From the NCBI GenBank assembly GCA_031390755.1, contig JANMTS010000144.1, forward strand, positions 1 to 64,000: 64,000 bases of DNA, given 5' to 3'. The stretch comes from DATMER01 sp031390755. Lineage in GTDB: Bacteria; Acidobacteriota; Thermoanaerobaculia; Multivoradales; UBA5704. The position numbers and the translations under genes are program-made. Shown one piece after another: positions 15,199-24,711 of this stretch (position 1 is its first letter; each line of letters begins with the position of its first letter). The notes under the pieces are model-generated. The model had not been told where the DNA came from. It worked only from the letters and a program-made list of their open reading frames with translations, and made no database searches.

Positions 15199-16956
15199 TC
15201 ATGGTGTCGGCAGGTACACGCTCGGGGGCGGCGGCACGGGCACCAGGACGAAGTCGCCGCCGGCATGCCTGGAGTTGCGGATCGGCGAGAACCGCGGCAC
15301 CTGCTCGACCCGGTGGCGGCCCGCAGTATTGGTGACCCGTCCGCGGACGGCCGTGTAGAGATCGTTCGCCAGCAGCGGGCCCTCGTTTGTTTCGAGGACG
15401 TGGAGGAGCTCCTTGGCGAAGACCGAGTGCCCGTCGCCGCCCTCGTCGGAAACCGTCTGCACACCGCCGGAGGTGAAGGCCAGACGGGCCGGCAGGGCGG
15501 AGAGCCTCTTGAGGGCTTCGATCTGGTCCTCCCAGGTCATCCCCTGTCGCAGTTGGCCGATGCCGCTACGCGTCAACTTGCCCGAGTAGCAGGAATCGGC
15601 GATGAGCAGAACCTGCTTGGCGGGGATCAGCTCGAGCTGGTCGGTGATCTGATCGAGGCTGATCCAGTCCGCCATGCGCTTTTTGCCGCCGTCGACGGGA
15701 ATCCAGTAGGCCCGGTCGAGATCCTTTTCCAGGGTGCCGTGGCCGGCGTAGTAGACGATGAGGTTGTCCTTTTTGGTGAGCGTCTCGCGCATGTCTTCGA
15801 GCGCATTCATCAACTGGCTGCGGGTGGCGTTCTCGATCAGCCGGACGGTGAAACCGTATTTCGTGCGCAGAACCTCCGCGACGTCGCGGGCGTCGTTGAC
15901 GGCGGTGACGAGCTGGTTCCAGTCCGGGTCCGTGTAGTTGTTGTTGCCGATCACCACGGCGTAATAACCGCCCCAGTCCACGTCGGAGGGGATGAGCGTG
16001 GGGACCGGCGGGGCCAGGGAGTCGCCCGAGATGAGCTCGAAGTCGAGCGACGCCCTCTGGCCTCGCCGGTCGACGGCCACCAGCGCCACCGGCGAGCGGG
16101 GCGGAGACACCGGGATGGAGATGCGGAACAGGCCGTCGGCCCCGACCTCCAGCGGCTTGTCGTTGATGAGGAAGCTGAGCAGCCCCGCGGGCGCGGTCAG
16201 GCGGCCGATCAACTCGCGCTCGGCGACGTTGCCGCGCAGCATGACGGTGCGCGTGCCCCGGACGAGGCCGGTGAGCTGCGGATCGATGAGCGTGATCGCC
16301 GGGCCGGCCACGGGGACGTCAGCAGGGATCGCGGCCGGCGCGGCCGGCGCGGTCGGAATACCGCCGGCCGAGGGCTCCTTCGAGACCGGCGGGTCGTCCT
16401 CGCCGCTCAGCGCGATCATGTCGGCGGGCAGGCCGCTCGCCTTCCGGTACCACTGGACGGCCTGCAGCAGATCCTTCGGAACGCCCAGGCCCTTCTCGTG
16501 GAGATAGCCGAGGCTCATGGCGGCGCGGCTGGAGCCCTGCCCGGCGGCCTTCCGGTACCAGGCGGCGGCAGCGGCGTAATCCGGGGCGCCGCCGACTCCT
16601 TTCTCGTAGATCTCGCCGACGAAGGTCTGGGCTTCGGCGTCGCCGCCCTTGGCCGCGGGCAGCCAGGCCTGGAGCGCGAAGGCGTGGTCGCCGCGGTTCT
16701 CGGTGTACTCGCCGCCGCGGATGCGGCAGTCGAAGGCCGTGGTCTTGATCGCCTTGCGCGGCCCCACGATCTGGGTCATGCGGCCGAGCCGGCGAACCTG
16801 AGCCGGCAGCAGGCAGTCGACCGCGAACAGATCCTCGGCGTGCCGCAGCTCGCCGGTTCCTTCCTTCTTGCCCGGCGCGGCCACGAGCAGCGGCGCGGCC
16901 AAAGCCCACAGGAAGACACCGCACAGGATGAGGGTCGCGAGCCTGCGTCGGTTCAT
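15199..16956 (-). CDS. Secreted Sel1-repeat protein with C-terminal caspase (peptidase C14) domain
   Basis: A 585-aa protein. Residues 1-27 form a signal peptide (LATLILCGVFLWALAAPLLVAA). Two Sel1-type repeats lie around 95-175 (AKGGDAEAQTFVGEIYEKGV; AGQGSSRAAMSLGYLHEKGL). A linker and an Ig-like segment follow. The caspase domain spans about 325-560, with the catalytic pair at His406 (LIVYYAGHGTLEKD) and Cys456 (LLIADSCYSGKL). Such metacaspase-like peptidases usually cut after basic residues. A signal peptide implies action in the periplasm or outside. The ATG at 16956 overlaps the stop of the propeller gene as ATGA, so it is the last gene of a three-gene leftward operon. Substrate and trigger are unknown. 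Confidence 0.88.
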   Translation of the reverse strand: MNRRRLATLILCGVFLWALAAPLLVAAPGKKEGTGELRHAEDLFAVDCLLPAQVRRLGRMTQIVGPRKAIKTTAFDCRIRGGEYTENRGDHAFALQAWLPAAKGGDAEAQTFVGEIYEKGVGGAPDYAAAAAWYRKAAGQGSSRAAMSLGYLHEKGLGVPKDLLQAVQWYRKASGLPADMIALSGEDDPPVSKEPSAGGIPTAPAAPAAIPADVPVAGPAITLIDPQLTGLVRGTRTVMLRGNVAERELIGRLTAPAGLLSFLINDKPLEVGADGLFRISIPVSPPRSPVALVAVDRRGQRASLDFELISGDSLAPPVPTLIPSDVDWGGYYAVVIGNNNYTDPDWNQLVTAVNDARDVAEVLRTKYGFTVRLIENATRSQLMNALEDMRETLTKKDNLIVYYAGHGTLEKDLDRAYWIPVDGGKKRMADWISLDQITDQLELIPAKQVLLIADSCYSGKLTRSGIGQLRQGMTWEDQIEALKRLSALPARLAFTSGGVQTVSDEGGDGHSVFAKELLHVLETNEGPLLANDLYTAVRGRVTNTAGRHRVEQVPRFSPIRNSRHAGGDFVLVPVPPPPSVYLPTP

Positions 16957-19301
16957 GGCTTTACCCCTTCTCTGGGAACCGCATGGCGCCGCTTGAGCGG
17001 GAGGCGGCCCTCCGAGGACATGGAGACGATCGAGGTCGCGCAAAGTCCGTTTGCGCACTCCTCATAGACGTCGCTGGGCTCGGCGAGGAAGACGGCGACC
17101 CCGGAGCCGGCGCTGTAGACCACGGCGAACCGGCCGCCGCCGAGCGAGGCGACACGGGGCGGTGTGGAGCCGGCCGTCGCCGGGATCTCGGCCTCTTCCT
17201 CGATGAATGCGCCGGAGGCGAGCAGGCGCTGGAGCTTGATCGAGTCCGTCTCCTCGTCTCTCCAAGTCACCATCAGGTGGCCGTCGGTATCCGCCGAGAC
17301 ATCTGGCGCTCTCTGGTCTCCCTCGACCTGGGAGTTCATCTGAGCCTCGGGGTTGGCGGCGCCGGGCAGGCGGCGTCCGAAGATGCCGAAACCGGTGTCC
17401 GGATTCCGGCTCTCCCAGACCGCCATGTAGTTACCGCCGAGCTGGGGTGCGAGGGCTACGGCCTGCTGCACGCCGACGGTCTGCCGGTTGATCACCGCCG
17501 CCGGCTCGATCGCCCCGGCGGTGCCGTCGAAACGGAGCGCTCCGATCCCGGCGCCCCCGTACGTCCAGGCGACAGCAAACGAGCCGTCCGCGGCCATGGC
17601 CACGTCCGGCGCGGCCTCCGGAAGAACCGAGGCCGCCGCCACGAACGGCGTCAGTACGCCCGATTCGTACAGCACGCCCTCCACGTCCTGGCGCGCCATG
17701 CCGCGGGGAAGGTCGAACGACTCCCAGGCGACGGCCAACCGGTTGGCGCCGAGCCCGTTCGAGGAGATCGCCGACGCGCCGACGCCCGCGTCGTCATCCT
17801 CGGCAGTCTCCACCGGAACCTCCAGGCCGAGGATGGGTACTCCCGGGCCGAGATTCACGAAGCGGAGCCGGATCGACGAATTGAGCTTCGTGGTCCACAC
17901 CACGGCGAACGAGCCCGGGCCGATCGCCGCCACCGCCGGCTCCAGGGCGGGCCCGTCGAAGTTGACCTGGAAGTCGTTGAAGAGCGCCTGGGCATGGGGA
18001 CCGTAAGCGCGCGCGAACACGGCGGAGGCTCCAGAGAGGTCCACCCCTTCCCAGACCACGAGGAAGTTTCCTTCGGAGTCCGCGGCGACGGCAGGGGAGG
18101 GGTTGGCGAGATCCAGGTCGGCCGCGAAGACCTGGCCGGTCCCCAGGGAATTCCCTAGCCCGGCCGACACGAAGGCGAGATGGCGTCCGTCCGCGGAGAG
18201 GGAGGGAAAGATGTTGCCCTGCCCGGAGTTGTTGCCGGCTGGGGGCCGCCGGATCAGGTGGATGGCGTTTGCCGTCCGGTCGACGACGTAGAGGTCCAGG
18301 AAATTGTCCGTGTCCTCCGGCACGCCTGGCTCAAAGGACGTGAAGGCGACAATGCGCCCGTCGCCGGAGAGGCAGGGGTCGGTGCCTCCAAGGAAGGAGA
18401 CGCCGGAGGGGGCCGGGACGGCCAGCAGCTCGATCGTGCCGGCCGCGAGATCATAGACGTAGAGGTCGCGAGTGCTGTCGGTGTCGGCCGGGGTCAGCTT
18501 CGAGGTCGACTGGAAGACGACGGTCTGGCCGTCGGCGGAGATGAACGGGTCGAAGCTGTCGCCGCTGTCTTCGCCGACCCCGCTCGGTTTGCTCAGCCGG
18601 GTCTTGAGCGCTGGCTGCGTCGCGAGGTCATACAGGTAGATGTCCGCCCTGCCCTTGTCGGGGTCGTCTTTGGCCAGATCGACGAAGGACTCGAGCACCA
18701 CGAAACGTCCGTTGCCCGAGATCGAGGGATCGGCTCCACTGTCGCCGATCTGCAGGCTGGTACCGGTCTGGAGATTCTTGACCCAGACGTCGCCGCCGGT
18801 CTGAAAGGCGACGTAGCGTCCGTCCGCGGAGATCGCGGGCTCTTCCCCGCCGCTCACCGCCACGGTCGTCTGCGCCTGGCGGTCGCGGAGGAAGATGTCG
18901 CTGCCGCCGAAGTCGTTGTCCCCGGTCACCAGCGACGAGGTGGACTCGAAGGCCACGTAGCGGCCGTCACCGGAGATCGACGGGTGCCGGCTCGCTCCGG
19001 CGTCGGTCCCGCCGTTGGCGGCGACGCTGATGAGCTCGGTCGTCTTGGCCCTGCGGTCGCGCACGTAGACGCTCTCCTGGACAGCGGGATCGCCTGGCAC
19101 GAGCCCGGCGCGGGAGGTGAACGCCACGAAACGGCCGTCGGCCGAGATCGAGGTGCGGAAGCTGAGGCCGTCGTTGGCGCCGCCGAGTGCCGGCACGCTC
19201 ACCTGCTCGAAAGAGATCGCGGACGCCGCCGCTCCGGACAGGAGAAGGAGGGCGGATACCGTCCAGCCGCGGAAAGCTCGTCGCTCGAAGATCATCGCCA
19301 T
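16953..19301 (-). CDS. Secreted TolB/PD40-type beta-propeller protein
   Basis: A 782-aa protein starting with a signal peptide (GWTVSALLLLSGAAASA) and preceded by TAAGGAGGA. The first half repeats the PD40 pattern S-x-S-A-D-G-R-x-V-A-F at least seven times (SISADGRFVAFTSRAG, SISGDGRYVAFEST, AISADGRYVAFQTG, SISGNGRFVVLES and others), consistent with a propeller. The second half repeats a V-A-D-x-x-G-x-F-x-V-V-W pattern (AVAADSEGNFLVVWEG; IGPGSFAVVWTT; SADTDGHLMVTWRDEE), probably a second propeller. No catalytic motif is seen; a surface binding or scaffold role is likely. It sits seven bases after the autotransporter gene and overlaps the caspase gene. Confidence 0.8.
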   Translation of the reverse strand: MAMIFERRAFRGWTVSALLLLSGAAASAISFEQVSVPALGGANDGLSFRTSISADGRFVAFTSRAGLVPGDPAVQESVYVRDRRAKTTELISVAANGGTDAGASRHPSISGDGRYVAFESTSSLVTGDNDFGGSDIFLRDRQAQTTVAVSGGEEPAISADGRYVAFQTGGDVWVKNLQTGTSLQIGDSGADPSISGNGRFVVLESFVDLAKDDPDKGRADIYLYDLATQPALKTRLSKPSGVGEDSGDSFDPFISADGQTVVFQSTSKLTPADTDSTRDLYVYDLAAGTIELLAVPAPSGVSFLGGTDPCLSGDGRIVAFTSFEPGVPEDTDNFLDLYVVDRTANAIHLIRRPPAGNNSGQGNIFPSLSADGRHLAFVSAGLGNSLGTGQVFAADLDLANPSPAVAADSEGNFLVVWEGVDLSGASAVFARAYGPHAQALFNDFQVNFDGPALEPAVAAIGPGSFAVVWTTKLNSSIRLRFVNLGPGVPILGLEVPVETAEDDDAGVGASAISSNGLGANRLAVAWESFDLPRGMARQDVEGVLYESGVLTPFVAAASVLPEAAPDVAMAADGSFAVAWTYGGAGIGALRFDGTAGAIEPAAVINRQTVGVQQAVALAPQLGGNYMAVWESRNPDTGFGIFGRRLPGAANPEAQMNSQVEGDQRAPDVSADTDGHLMVTWRDEETDSIKLQRLLASGAFIEEEAEIPATAGSTPPRVASLGGGRFAVVYSAGSGVAVFLAEPSDVYEECANGLCATSIVSMSSEGRLPLKRRHAVPREGVKP

Positions 19302-19308
19302 TTCCTCC

Positions 19309-21759
19309 TTAGAAGTCCTTGCGAATCCCGAGCGTGACGGTGCCCGTCGTCACGTCCGAGCGGCCCAGCTCCTGGTCGAACGACAGGAAGATGGAGCCGT
19401 GAAGCGTCTGGGCCATCAGGGTGAAGCCGCCGCTGAAGAAGTCGCGGTCAGGCTCGTTGGTGGGAATGCTGAAGTAATGGCTCAGGTCCGGATCGACCAG
19501 GAACCGGCCGCGGATGAGCCGTGCGTCGGCCTCGAATTCGTGGAGGTAGGAGACGCGTAGCACCGGCTGCAGAAGCCCCCAGGAGAGCTGGCCGGTGTAG
19601 GCCCACTCCAGGCCCAGCTCGCTCTGCAGCGACTCGACCTCCTGTGCCGTCACCTCGATGTCGAAGGGGTCGGCGCCGCGCTCGCTGTAGCCGTCGATCT
19701 CGGCCCGGACGTAGCTGGTGCGGACGACGCCGCTGAAGGTGTGCGCCCGCCAATGGCGGTCGCTGCCCACGTCGAAGCCGGCCGCGAGCTGCGTGCCGCG
19801 GGTGTCGGCGCGCGCGGTCTTCCTGCCGATCACCGGCAGGTCGAGGTTGCGCGTCATGTCGTAATCGCTCCTGCCGTAGGTGAGCGCGCCCTGGAGGTAC
19901 AGGCTCCTGCCGGGCTGGAAGAGGCCGAAGACCGACAGGCTCCCGCCCCGGGCGTCGAGCGCGCCGCCGTCGTGGCTGAGGTCGGAGCTGGTGGACAGCA
20001 GCCCCGCGGCGGCTCCGAGGAAGACGCTGTTGGTCAGCCGGTAGTCCACGCCTGCGGTGAGGCCGCGGGTGTCGAGCTCGAACCCCGCCTCGCCGCCCAG
20101 GGCGGAGCGGTCGTCCTGCTCGCCGAAGGAGACGCGTCCGCTCAAGAACACCCCCAGGCGCGGCAGGGCCTGGATGTCCGGCTGGGCCATCTCCGTGTCT
20201 TGATCCGTTTCCTCCGGGTTCTGCGGGTTCTCCGGGTCGTCGAGCGACGCCAGCTCGCGGTCGACCGCGGCTTTCAGGGCCGCGGAGGAATCGCGGGCGG
20301 CGATCACCGCGACGATGGTCCCCGGGCTGACCGGCTTGCCCTGGATCTGGATGGCGAGGTGCTGGGCCGGCTGGCTCGAGGCACCGCCGCGCAGCGCGGC
20401 GAGGCGCGCGCCGAGGTTCTTCATCTGGTCGCCGACCCCGCCGAGCGCCAGGGTCTCGGTGCCGCCGAGCTCGTCGCCGTCCAGCTCTTCGAGCGCCTCG
20501 TCCTGCTGGGTCGGCGACAGAGCGTTGAAGTAGCCGCAAAGCTTCTCGTCAGCCTGCGCGGAGCGGCAGAGCGCACCGATCGCCTTGCCTACCGAGGCTG
20601 CGCCGGACTCGGCCGGCTGGCTGGCGTCAAGCGGCTCGACGACGAACGAGAACTCGGCCGGCTGCTGTGTGCCCTCCACGGTGGCCGTGACCTTGACGGC
20701 TTCGCGGGCGGGGGCGTTGGCATTGACGATTACGACGTTGGACGCGATGCCGTCATCGCCGGTCGTCGATTTCTTGTCGCCGTCGAGCAAGGCTGGACCA
20801 ACGATATCCCACACAACCTCCACCCCTGTGAGCGGTCCGTTCGCGTTGCTCGCCTTGACCTGGAGCGTAAACTTCTGGCCCGGCCGCACTCTTCGATCCA
20901 GGTCTACCTTCGGGTCGACGTGGTTCGACGGCACCTCCGGCTCGTCGTCGTTGACGATCTTCAGCTCCGCCGACGAAGTGCTTCCCAACTCGACCAGGAC
21001 GTCTCCCGAGACGACTCGGGGATTGCTCAGCTCCAGCCGGACGGTCTCGTCGACGACGATGGAATCGTTGACCGACTGGACCTGGAACGACTGCCGTCCG
21101 GAGTCTGCGGAGAACGTGACCGTGCGCGAGAGCGGCGTGACGGTGCCTGCTTCGGCGGTCAGCGTGACGTCGACCGCCACCGATCCCTCGGTGTGGTCGC
21201 GGACGACGGCGATGTCCACGGCGCCACCCTCGTCGACCGTGAGGCTGCCCCGCTCGAATTGGACCCTCTGGGTTGTCAAGGGCGGTTCGTCGTCGGCGAT
21301 CGTCACCGTGGCGCCCGCGGGGTCGATCGTCAGCGGCTCCGTCTGGTTGCCGGAGCAGGTCACCTGGGAGGGAGCGGCCTCGAGGACAAGACGGAAGGTC
21401 TCGTCACCCTCGGCCTGGGAGTCGTCGCGGAGGAGATTTTCAAGAACGCGGGTGATCGGCGAGTTGCCGACGCCGCCGAGAGGCACGGTGTAGGTCCGTG
21501 CGTTGAAATCCTGCCCCGCCTGCGCCGAGGCCGGAGAGGCCTCGACGGAGCGCACGGTCACCGTCCCCTCCTCGATCTGAAGATTCCCGCAGTCCGGCGC
21601 GCTCACCACCAGGGTGACCGACACGCCCCGCTGAGTCTCTCCGACCCGATAGCTCGGGGAAGCAAATTTGAGGGTCGCCCCCCAGCCCAGGCTGGCCCAC
21701 AACAGGCCGAGCCCACAGATCCATCCGGTCCGCAATACAGCTCTTCCCATGCCGATCAT
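19309..21759 (-). CDS. Autotransporter-like protein with Calx-beta domains and outer-membrane barrel
   Basis: ATG 21759 is used since GGAGG lies four bases upstream and a signal peptide follows (ICGLGLLWASLGWGA); ATG 21750 is also possible. Two Calx-beta-type Ca-binding repeats occupy the N-terminal third (GDETFRLVLEAAPSQVT ... ATVTIADDEPP; DETVRLELSNPRVVSGDV ... LKIVNDDEPE). A bacterial Ig-like segment follows (RRVRPGQKFTLQVKASN), then a linker and a C-terminal barrel of about 270 residues. The barrel begins near LPRLGVFLSGRVSFGEQ and ends LGIRKDF, with the terminal Phe expected by the BAM machinery. It heads the operon with the propeller and caspase genes, so its surface domains may act with them. 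Passenger cleavage is not evident. Confidence 0.82.
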   Translation of the reverse strand: MIGMGRAVLRTGWICGLGLLWASLGWGATLKFASPSYRVGETQRGVSVTLVVSAPDCGNLQIEEGTVTVRSVEASPASAQAGQDFNARTYTVPLGGVGNSPITRVLENLLRDDSQAEGDETFRLVLEAAPSQVTCSGNQTEPLTIDPAGATVTIADDEPPLTTQRVQFERGSLTVDEGGAVDIAVVRDHTEGSVAVDVTLTAEAGTVTPLSRTVTFSADSGRQSFQVQSVNDSIVVDETVRLELSNPRVVSGDVLVELGSTSSAELKIVNDDEPEVPSNHVDPKVDLDRRVRPGQKFTLQVKASNANGPLTGVEVVWDIVGPALLDGDKKSTTGDDGIASNVVIVNANAPAREAVKVTATVEGTQQPAEFSFVVEPLDASQPAESGAASVGKAIGALCRSAQADEKLCGYFNALSPTQQDEALEELDGDELGGTETLALGGVGDQMKNLGARLAALRGGASSQPAQHLAIQIQGKPVSPGTIVAVIAARDSSAALKAAVDRELASLDDPENPQNPEETDQDTEMAQPDIQALPRLGVFLSGRVSFGEQDDRSALGGEAGFELDTRGLTAGVDYRLTNSVFLGAAAGLLSTSSDLSHDGGALDARGGSLSVFGLFQPGRSLYLQGALTYGRSDYDMTRNLDLPVIGRKTARADTRGTQLAAGFDVGSDRHWRAHTFSGVVRTSYVRAEIDGYSERGADPFDIEVTAQEVESLQSELGLEWAYTGQLSWGLLQPVLRVSYLHEFEADARLIRGRFLVDPDLSHYFSIPTNEPDRDFFSGGFTLMAQTLHGSIFLSFDQELGRSDVTTGTVTLGIRKDF

Positions 21760-21858
21760 GAGACCTCCGCAAGCTGCCGAAATTGTTCTGTGCTTGCTGA
21801 GATTGGAAACGATCGGAAAAGGAAAGTCCCTCACCCGGCGCGAACCGGGAGAGGGCCG

Positions 21859-21960
21859 ATGGGATCAACCGGGCGGGAGGGGCTTTGCTCCCTCCCCTCG
21901 CCGCGCGAGGGGAGGGCCGGGGCGGGGAGAATGGGATCAATCCGGGGAGAATGGGATCAA
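21859..21960. repeat. Short direct repeats around ATGGGATCAA
   Basis: GGGGAGAATGGGATCAA occurs twice with a 20-base period (21924-21940 and 21944-21960), and its 3' part ATGGGATCAA occurs once more at 21859-21868. The copies flank the 11-bp hairpin. Nothing coding is seen in this 200-base gap. Confidence 0.6.
21891..21915 (-). terminator. Perfect 11-bp hairpin between msrB and the autotransporter gene
   Basis: CCTCCCCTCGC (21891-21901) and GCGAGGGGAGG (21905-21915) form a perfect stem with a CGC loop. It lies downstream of msrB and upstream of the autotransporter start, so it may end the ligA-msrB transcript. No U-tract follows in either direction, so it could instead be a dispersed palindromic repeat. 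Confidence 0.45.
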
Positions 21961-21968
21961 ACGACCGC

Positions 21969-22550
21969 TTACTTCTTTTCCGGCACGAACTTCATCGACA
22001 CCGAGTTCATGCAGTACCGCAGGCCGGTCGGCTTCGGGCCGTCGTTGAAGACGTGGCCGAGGTGGCCGCCGCAGCGGGCGCAGTGGACCTCGGTGCGGGA
22101 CGTGAACAGGCTGTTGTCCGTCGTGGTCCCCACGTTCTGCGGCTTGATCGGCTGCCAGAAGCTCGGCCAGCCGGTCCCGGACTCGAACTTGGTGTCGGAG
22201 TCGAAGAGCGGCAGGCCGCAGGCAGCGCAGACGTAGGTTCCTTCCGCGTGGTTGTTCCAGGTCTCGCCGGTGAAGGCGCGCTCGGTGCCTTCCTTGCGCA
22301 GAACCTTGAACTGCTCCGGCGTCAGGAGCTTCTTCCACTCGTCCTCGGTCTTGACGATCTTCACGATCTCCCCGTTGGTCGTCTCGGGCACGATCCCGGC
22401 GGCGGTGGCGACGGCGGCGGTTTCGGTGGTCTTCACGGCAGATCCTTTCTCCCTCTTCGCGGCGTCGGCACGGGCGCAGGACACGATGTCCGTGCTGATG
22501 GCGGCGACGATGGTCACAAGGGCGATGGCAGGAAGGGCTTTCAAGCTCAA
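21969..22550 (-). CDS. msrB: Exported peptide-methionine (R)-S-oxide reductase
   Basis: MsrB reduces methionine-R-sulfoxide in oxidised proteins. The 193-aa protein has a hydrophobic N-terminus (LPAIALVTIVAAIS); Cys25 in IVSC may be lipidated, so it probably works in the periplasm. The catalytic domain (about 65-190) shows TERAFTGETWNNHAEGTYVC, two zinc-binding CxxC pairs (CAAC, CARC), SGTGWPSFWQPI, GHLGHVFNDGP and the active-site RYCMNSVSMKF with its Cys. It starts 13 bases after the ligA stop and is likely cotranscribed with it. Confidence 0.95.
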   Translation of the reverse strand: MSLKALPAIALVTIVAAISTDIVSCARADAAKREKGSAVKTTETAAVATAAGIVPETTNGEIVKIVKTEDEWKKLLTPEQFKVLRKEGTERAFTGETWNNHAEGTYVCAACGLPLFDSDTKFESGTGWPSFWQPIKPQNVGTTTDNSLFTSRTEVHCARCGGHLGHVFNDGPKPTGLRYCMNSVSMKFVPEKK

Positions 22551-22563
22551 AATCGAACCCCTT

Positions 22564-24609
22564 TCAGTCCAGGTTCACTCCGTTCTCCCGTAACAACTCG
22601 ACGAAGCCGTTTTCATCCAGGGTCTTGACGCCCAACCGCTGGGCATCCTCGGCCTTGGAGCCGGCATCCTCGCCGACGACCACGTAATCGGTGGACTTGC
22701 TGACCGATCCCGTGGCGCGTCCACCCAGAGATTCCACGATTTTCTGGGCCTGCGGCCGGGAGACGCGGGACAGTCCGCCGGTGAAGACGAACTTCTTGCC
22801 CGCAAAGGGTTGTACGGAGCCGACCGACGGATCGGACTGTTCCTCCTGGAGAGTGAGCTTCCGCGTCAGCTCGTCCAGGATCGCGGCGTTCGCCGGCTCG
22901 GCGAAGAACGCGGTGATCTGCTCGGCCATGCGCGGGCCGACGCCGGGGATCTCCTGGAGCGCCGCGTCGTCCGCGGCCCGCAGCTTGTCGAACGAGCCGA
23001 AATGCCGGGCCAGGTCGCGGGCCACGGCCGTGCCGACCTCCGCGATGCCGAGGCCGTAGAGGAACCGCGGCAGCTCCACTTTCGACGCCGCCTTGCGCAG
23101 CGCTTCGACCAGGTTGGCCGCCGACTTTTCGGCGAAGCCCTCCAGCAACGCGAGCCGGTCGGCCTGAAGCTCGAACAGGTCGGGCAGCTGCTTGACCAGC
23201 CCCTCGGCCAGGAGCTGCTTGGCGGTCTCGTCGCCCAGGCCCTCGATGTCCAGGGCGTTGCGGGAGGCGAAGTGGACGATCCGGCCCGCGAGTTGCGCCG
23301 GGCACTCGAAGCTGTTGGGGCAGACCGTGAACGGGCCGCGCTCGGTCAGCTCCGTGCCGCAGGACGGGCAGACCCCGGGCATCTTCCAGACCTCGGCGCG
23401 CTCCCGGTCCGGCTCCTCGATCACCTCCAGGATCTGGGGGATGACGTCGCCGGCCCGCTGGATGCGCACCCGGTCGCCCTCGCGGACATCCTTCCTCGCC
23501 ACCTCCTCGCGGTTGTGGAGCGTGGCGCGGGAGACCGTCACGCCGCCGATCTCGACCGGCAGCAGCATCGCCACCGGAGTCACCACGCCGGTGCGGCCGA
23601 CGCTCGGGAGGATGGAGAGAATCCGCGTCACCTCCTTGCGCGGCGGGAACTTGTGCGCGTAAGCCCAGCGCGGATGGCGGGAGGTCCAGCCGAGCATCCC
23701 CCGGGCTTCCAGGTCGTTGAGCTTAATGACGATGCCGTCGATCTCGTAGCCGAGGAAGCTCAGATCGTCGCGATGGTCCTCCAACTGCTTGTGGTAGTCG
23801 AGGATGTCTTCGACGGTCGAGGCGAGGCGGACGTGGTCGTTCACCTTGAAGCCCCAGTCGCGGAGGGCCTGGAGCACGTCCCACTGCGATTCGATGTCGA
23901 GCCCTTCGGACGCCAGGATGTCGTAGGTGTAGCAGTCGAGCGGCCGGGCGGCGGTGAGCTGCGGATCGAGCTGGCGCAGCGCTCCGGCCGCGGCGTTGCG
24001 CGGGTTCGCGAACGGCTCCTTGCCCTGGGTGATCAGCGACTCGTTGAGCTTGTCGAAGGCCTCCGAGCGCATGATCACCTCGCCGCGGATGGAGAGAAAC
24101 GGCGGGATCGGCCGGCCGCCTTCCCGCAGCCGCAGCGGCACGCTGTAGATCGTCCGGACGTTGGCCGTCACCCCCTCGCCGCGGCGGCCGTCGCCCCGGG
24201 TGGAGGCCTGGAACAGGGCGCCGTCCCGATAGACCAGCTCGATGGACGCGCCGTCGAGCTTGGGCTCCAGCACGTACTCGAACGGGAAGTCGTCGCCCAG
24301 CCCCTTGCGCACGCGCTCGTCGAACCGGCGGAGGTTGGCCTCGGACTGGTCCGAGTCGAGCGACAGCATGGGCGCCGCGTGCTCGATAGTGGCGAAACCG
24401 GCCACGGGCTGACCCGCCACGCGCTGGGTGGGGGAGTCCTCGGAGATCAGGTCCGGGTGCTCTTCCTCCAGGGCGGCCAGCTCGCGGTAGAGCTTGTCGT
24501 ACGCCTCGTCCGAGACCTCCGGCGCGTCCTTGGCATAGTAGAGATAGTCGTGGTGGCGGATCTCGGAGCGGAGCCGGGAGATCCGCTCCGAGGCTTTGTC
24601 TCTGTCCAT
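22564..24609 (-). CDS. ligA: NAD-dependent DNA ligase LigA
   Basis: LigA seals nicks in DNA using NAD+. ATG 24609 is taken as start, with AAGGGGA upstream. The order is canonical: Ia domain (HHDYLYYAKDAPEVSDEAYD), adenylation domain with the lysine motif VLEPKLDGASIELVY (Lys117), OB fold, a Cys4 zinc finger (CPSC ... CPNSFECPAQ), helix-hairpin-helix repeats (LQEIPGVGPRMAEQ) and a C-terminal BRCT domain (KKFVFTGGLSRVSRPQAQKI). Length 681 aa is usual. It diverges from the BrkB-family gene across a 102-base gap. Confidence 0.97.
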   Translation of the reverse strand: MDRDKASERISRLRSEIRHHDYLYYAKDAPEVSDEAYDKLYRELAALEEEHPDLISEDSPTQRVAGQPVAGFATIEHAAPMLSLDSDQSEANLRRFDERVRKGLGDDFPFEYVLEPKLDGASIELVYRDGALFQASTRGDGRRGEGVTANVRTIYSVPLRLREGGRPIPPFLSIRGEVIMRSEAFDKLNESLITQGKEPFANPRNAAAGALRQLDPQLTAARPLDCYTYDILASEGLDIESQWDVLQALRDWGFKVNDHVRLASTVEDILDYHKQLEDHRDDLSFLGYEIDGIVIKLNDLEARGMLGWTSRHPRWAYAHKFPPRKEVTRILSILPSVGRTGVVTPVAMLLPVEIGGVTVSRATLHNREEVARKDVREGDRVRIQRAGDVIPQILEVIEEPDRERAEVWKMPGVCPSCGTELTERGPFTVCPNSFECPAQLAGRIVHFASRNALDIEGLGDETAKQLLAEGLVKQLPDLFELQADRLALLEGFAEKSAANLVEALRKAASKVELPRFLYGLGIAEVGTAVARDLARHFGSFDKLRAADDAALQEIPGVGPRMAEQITAFFAEPANAAILDELTRKLTLQEEQSDPSVGSVQPFAGKKFVFTGGLSRVSRPQAQKIVESLGGRATGSVSKSTDYVVVGEDAGSKAEDAQRLGVKTLDENGFVELLRENGVNLD

Positions 24610-24711
24610 CGGGTCCCCTTGATAGGATCGCCCTCCCGGGCGGGTCGTTTCGCCCGAGATGCTAGCACCGGCCGGCACGGGCCTGGAGCCGGATGGAGAG
24701 GAACTGGAGCC

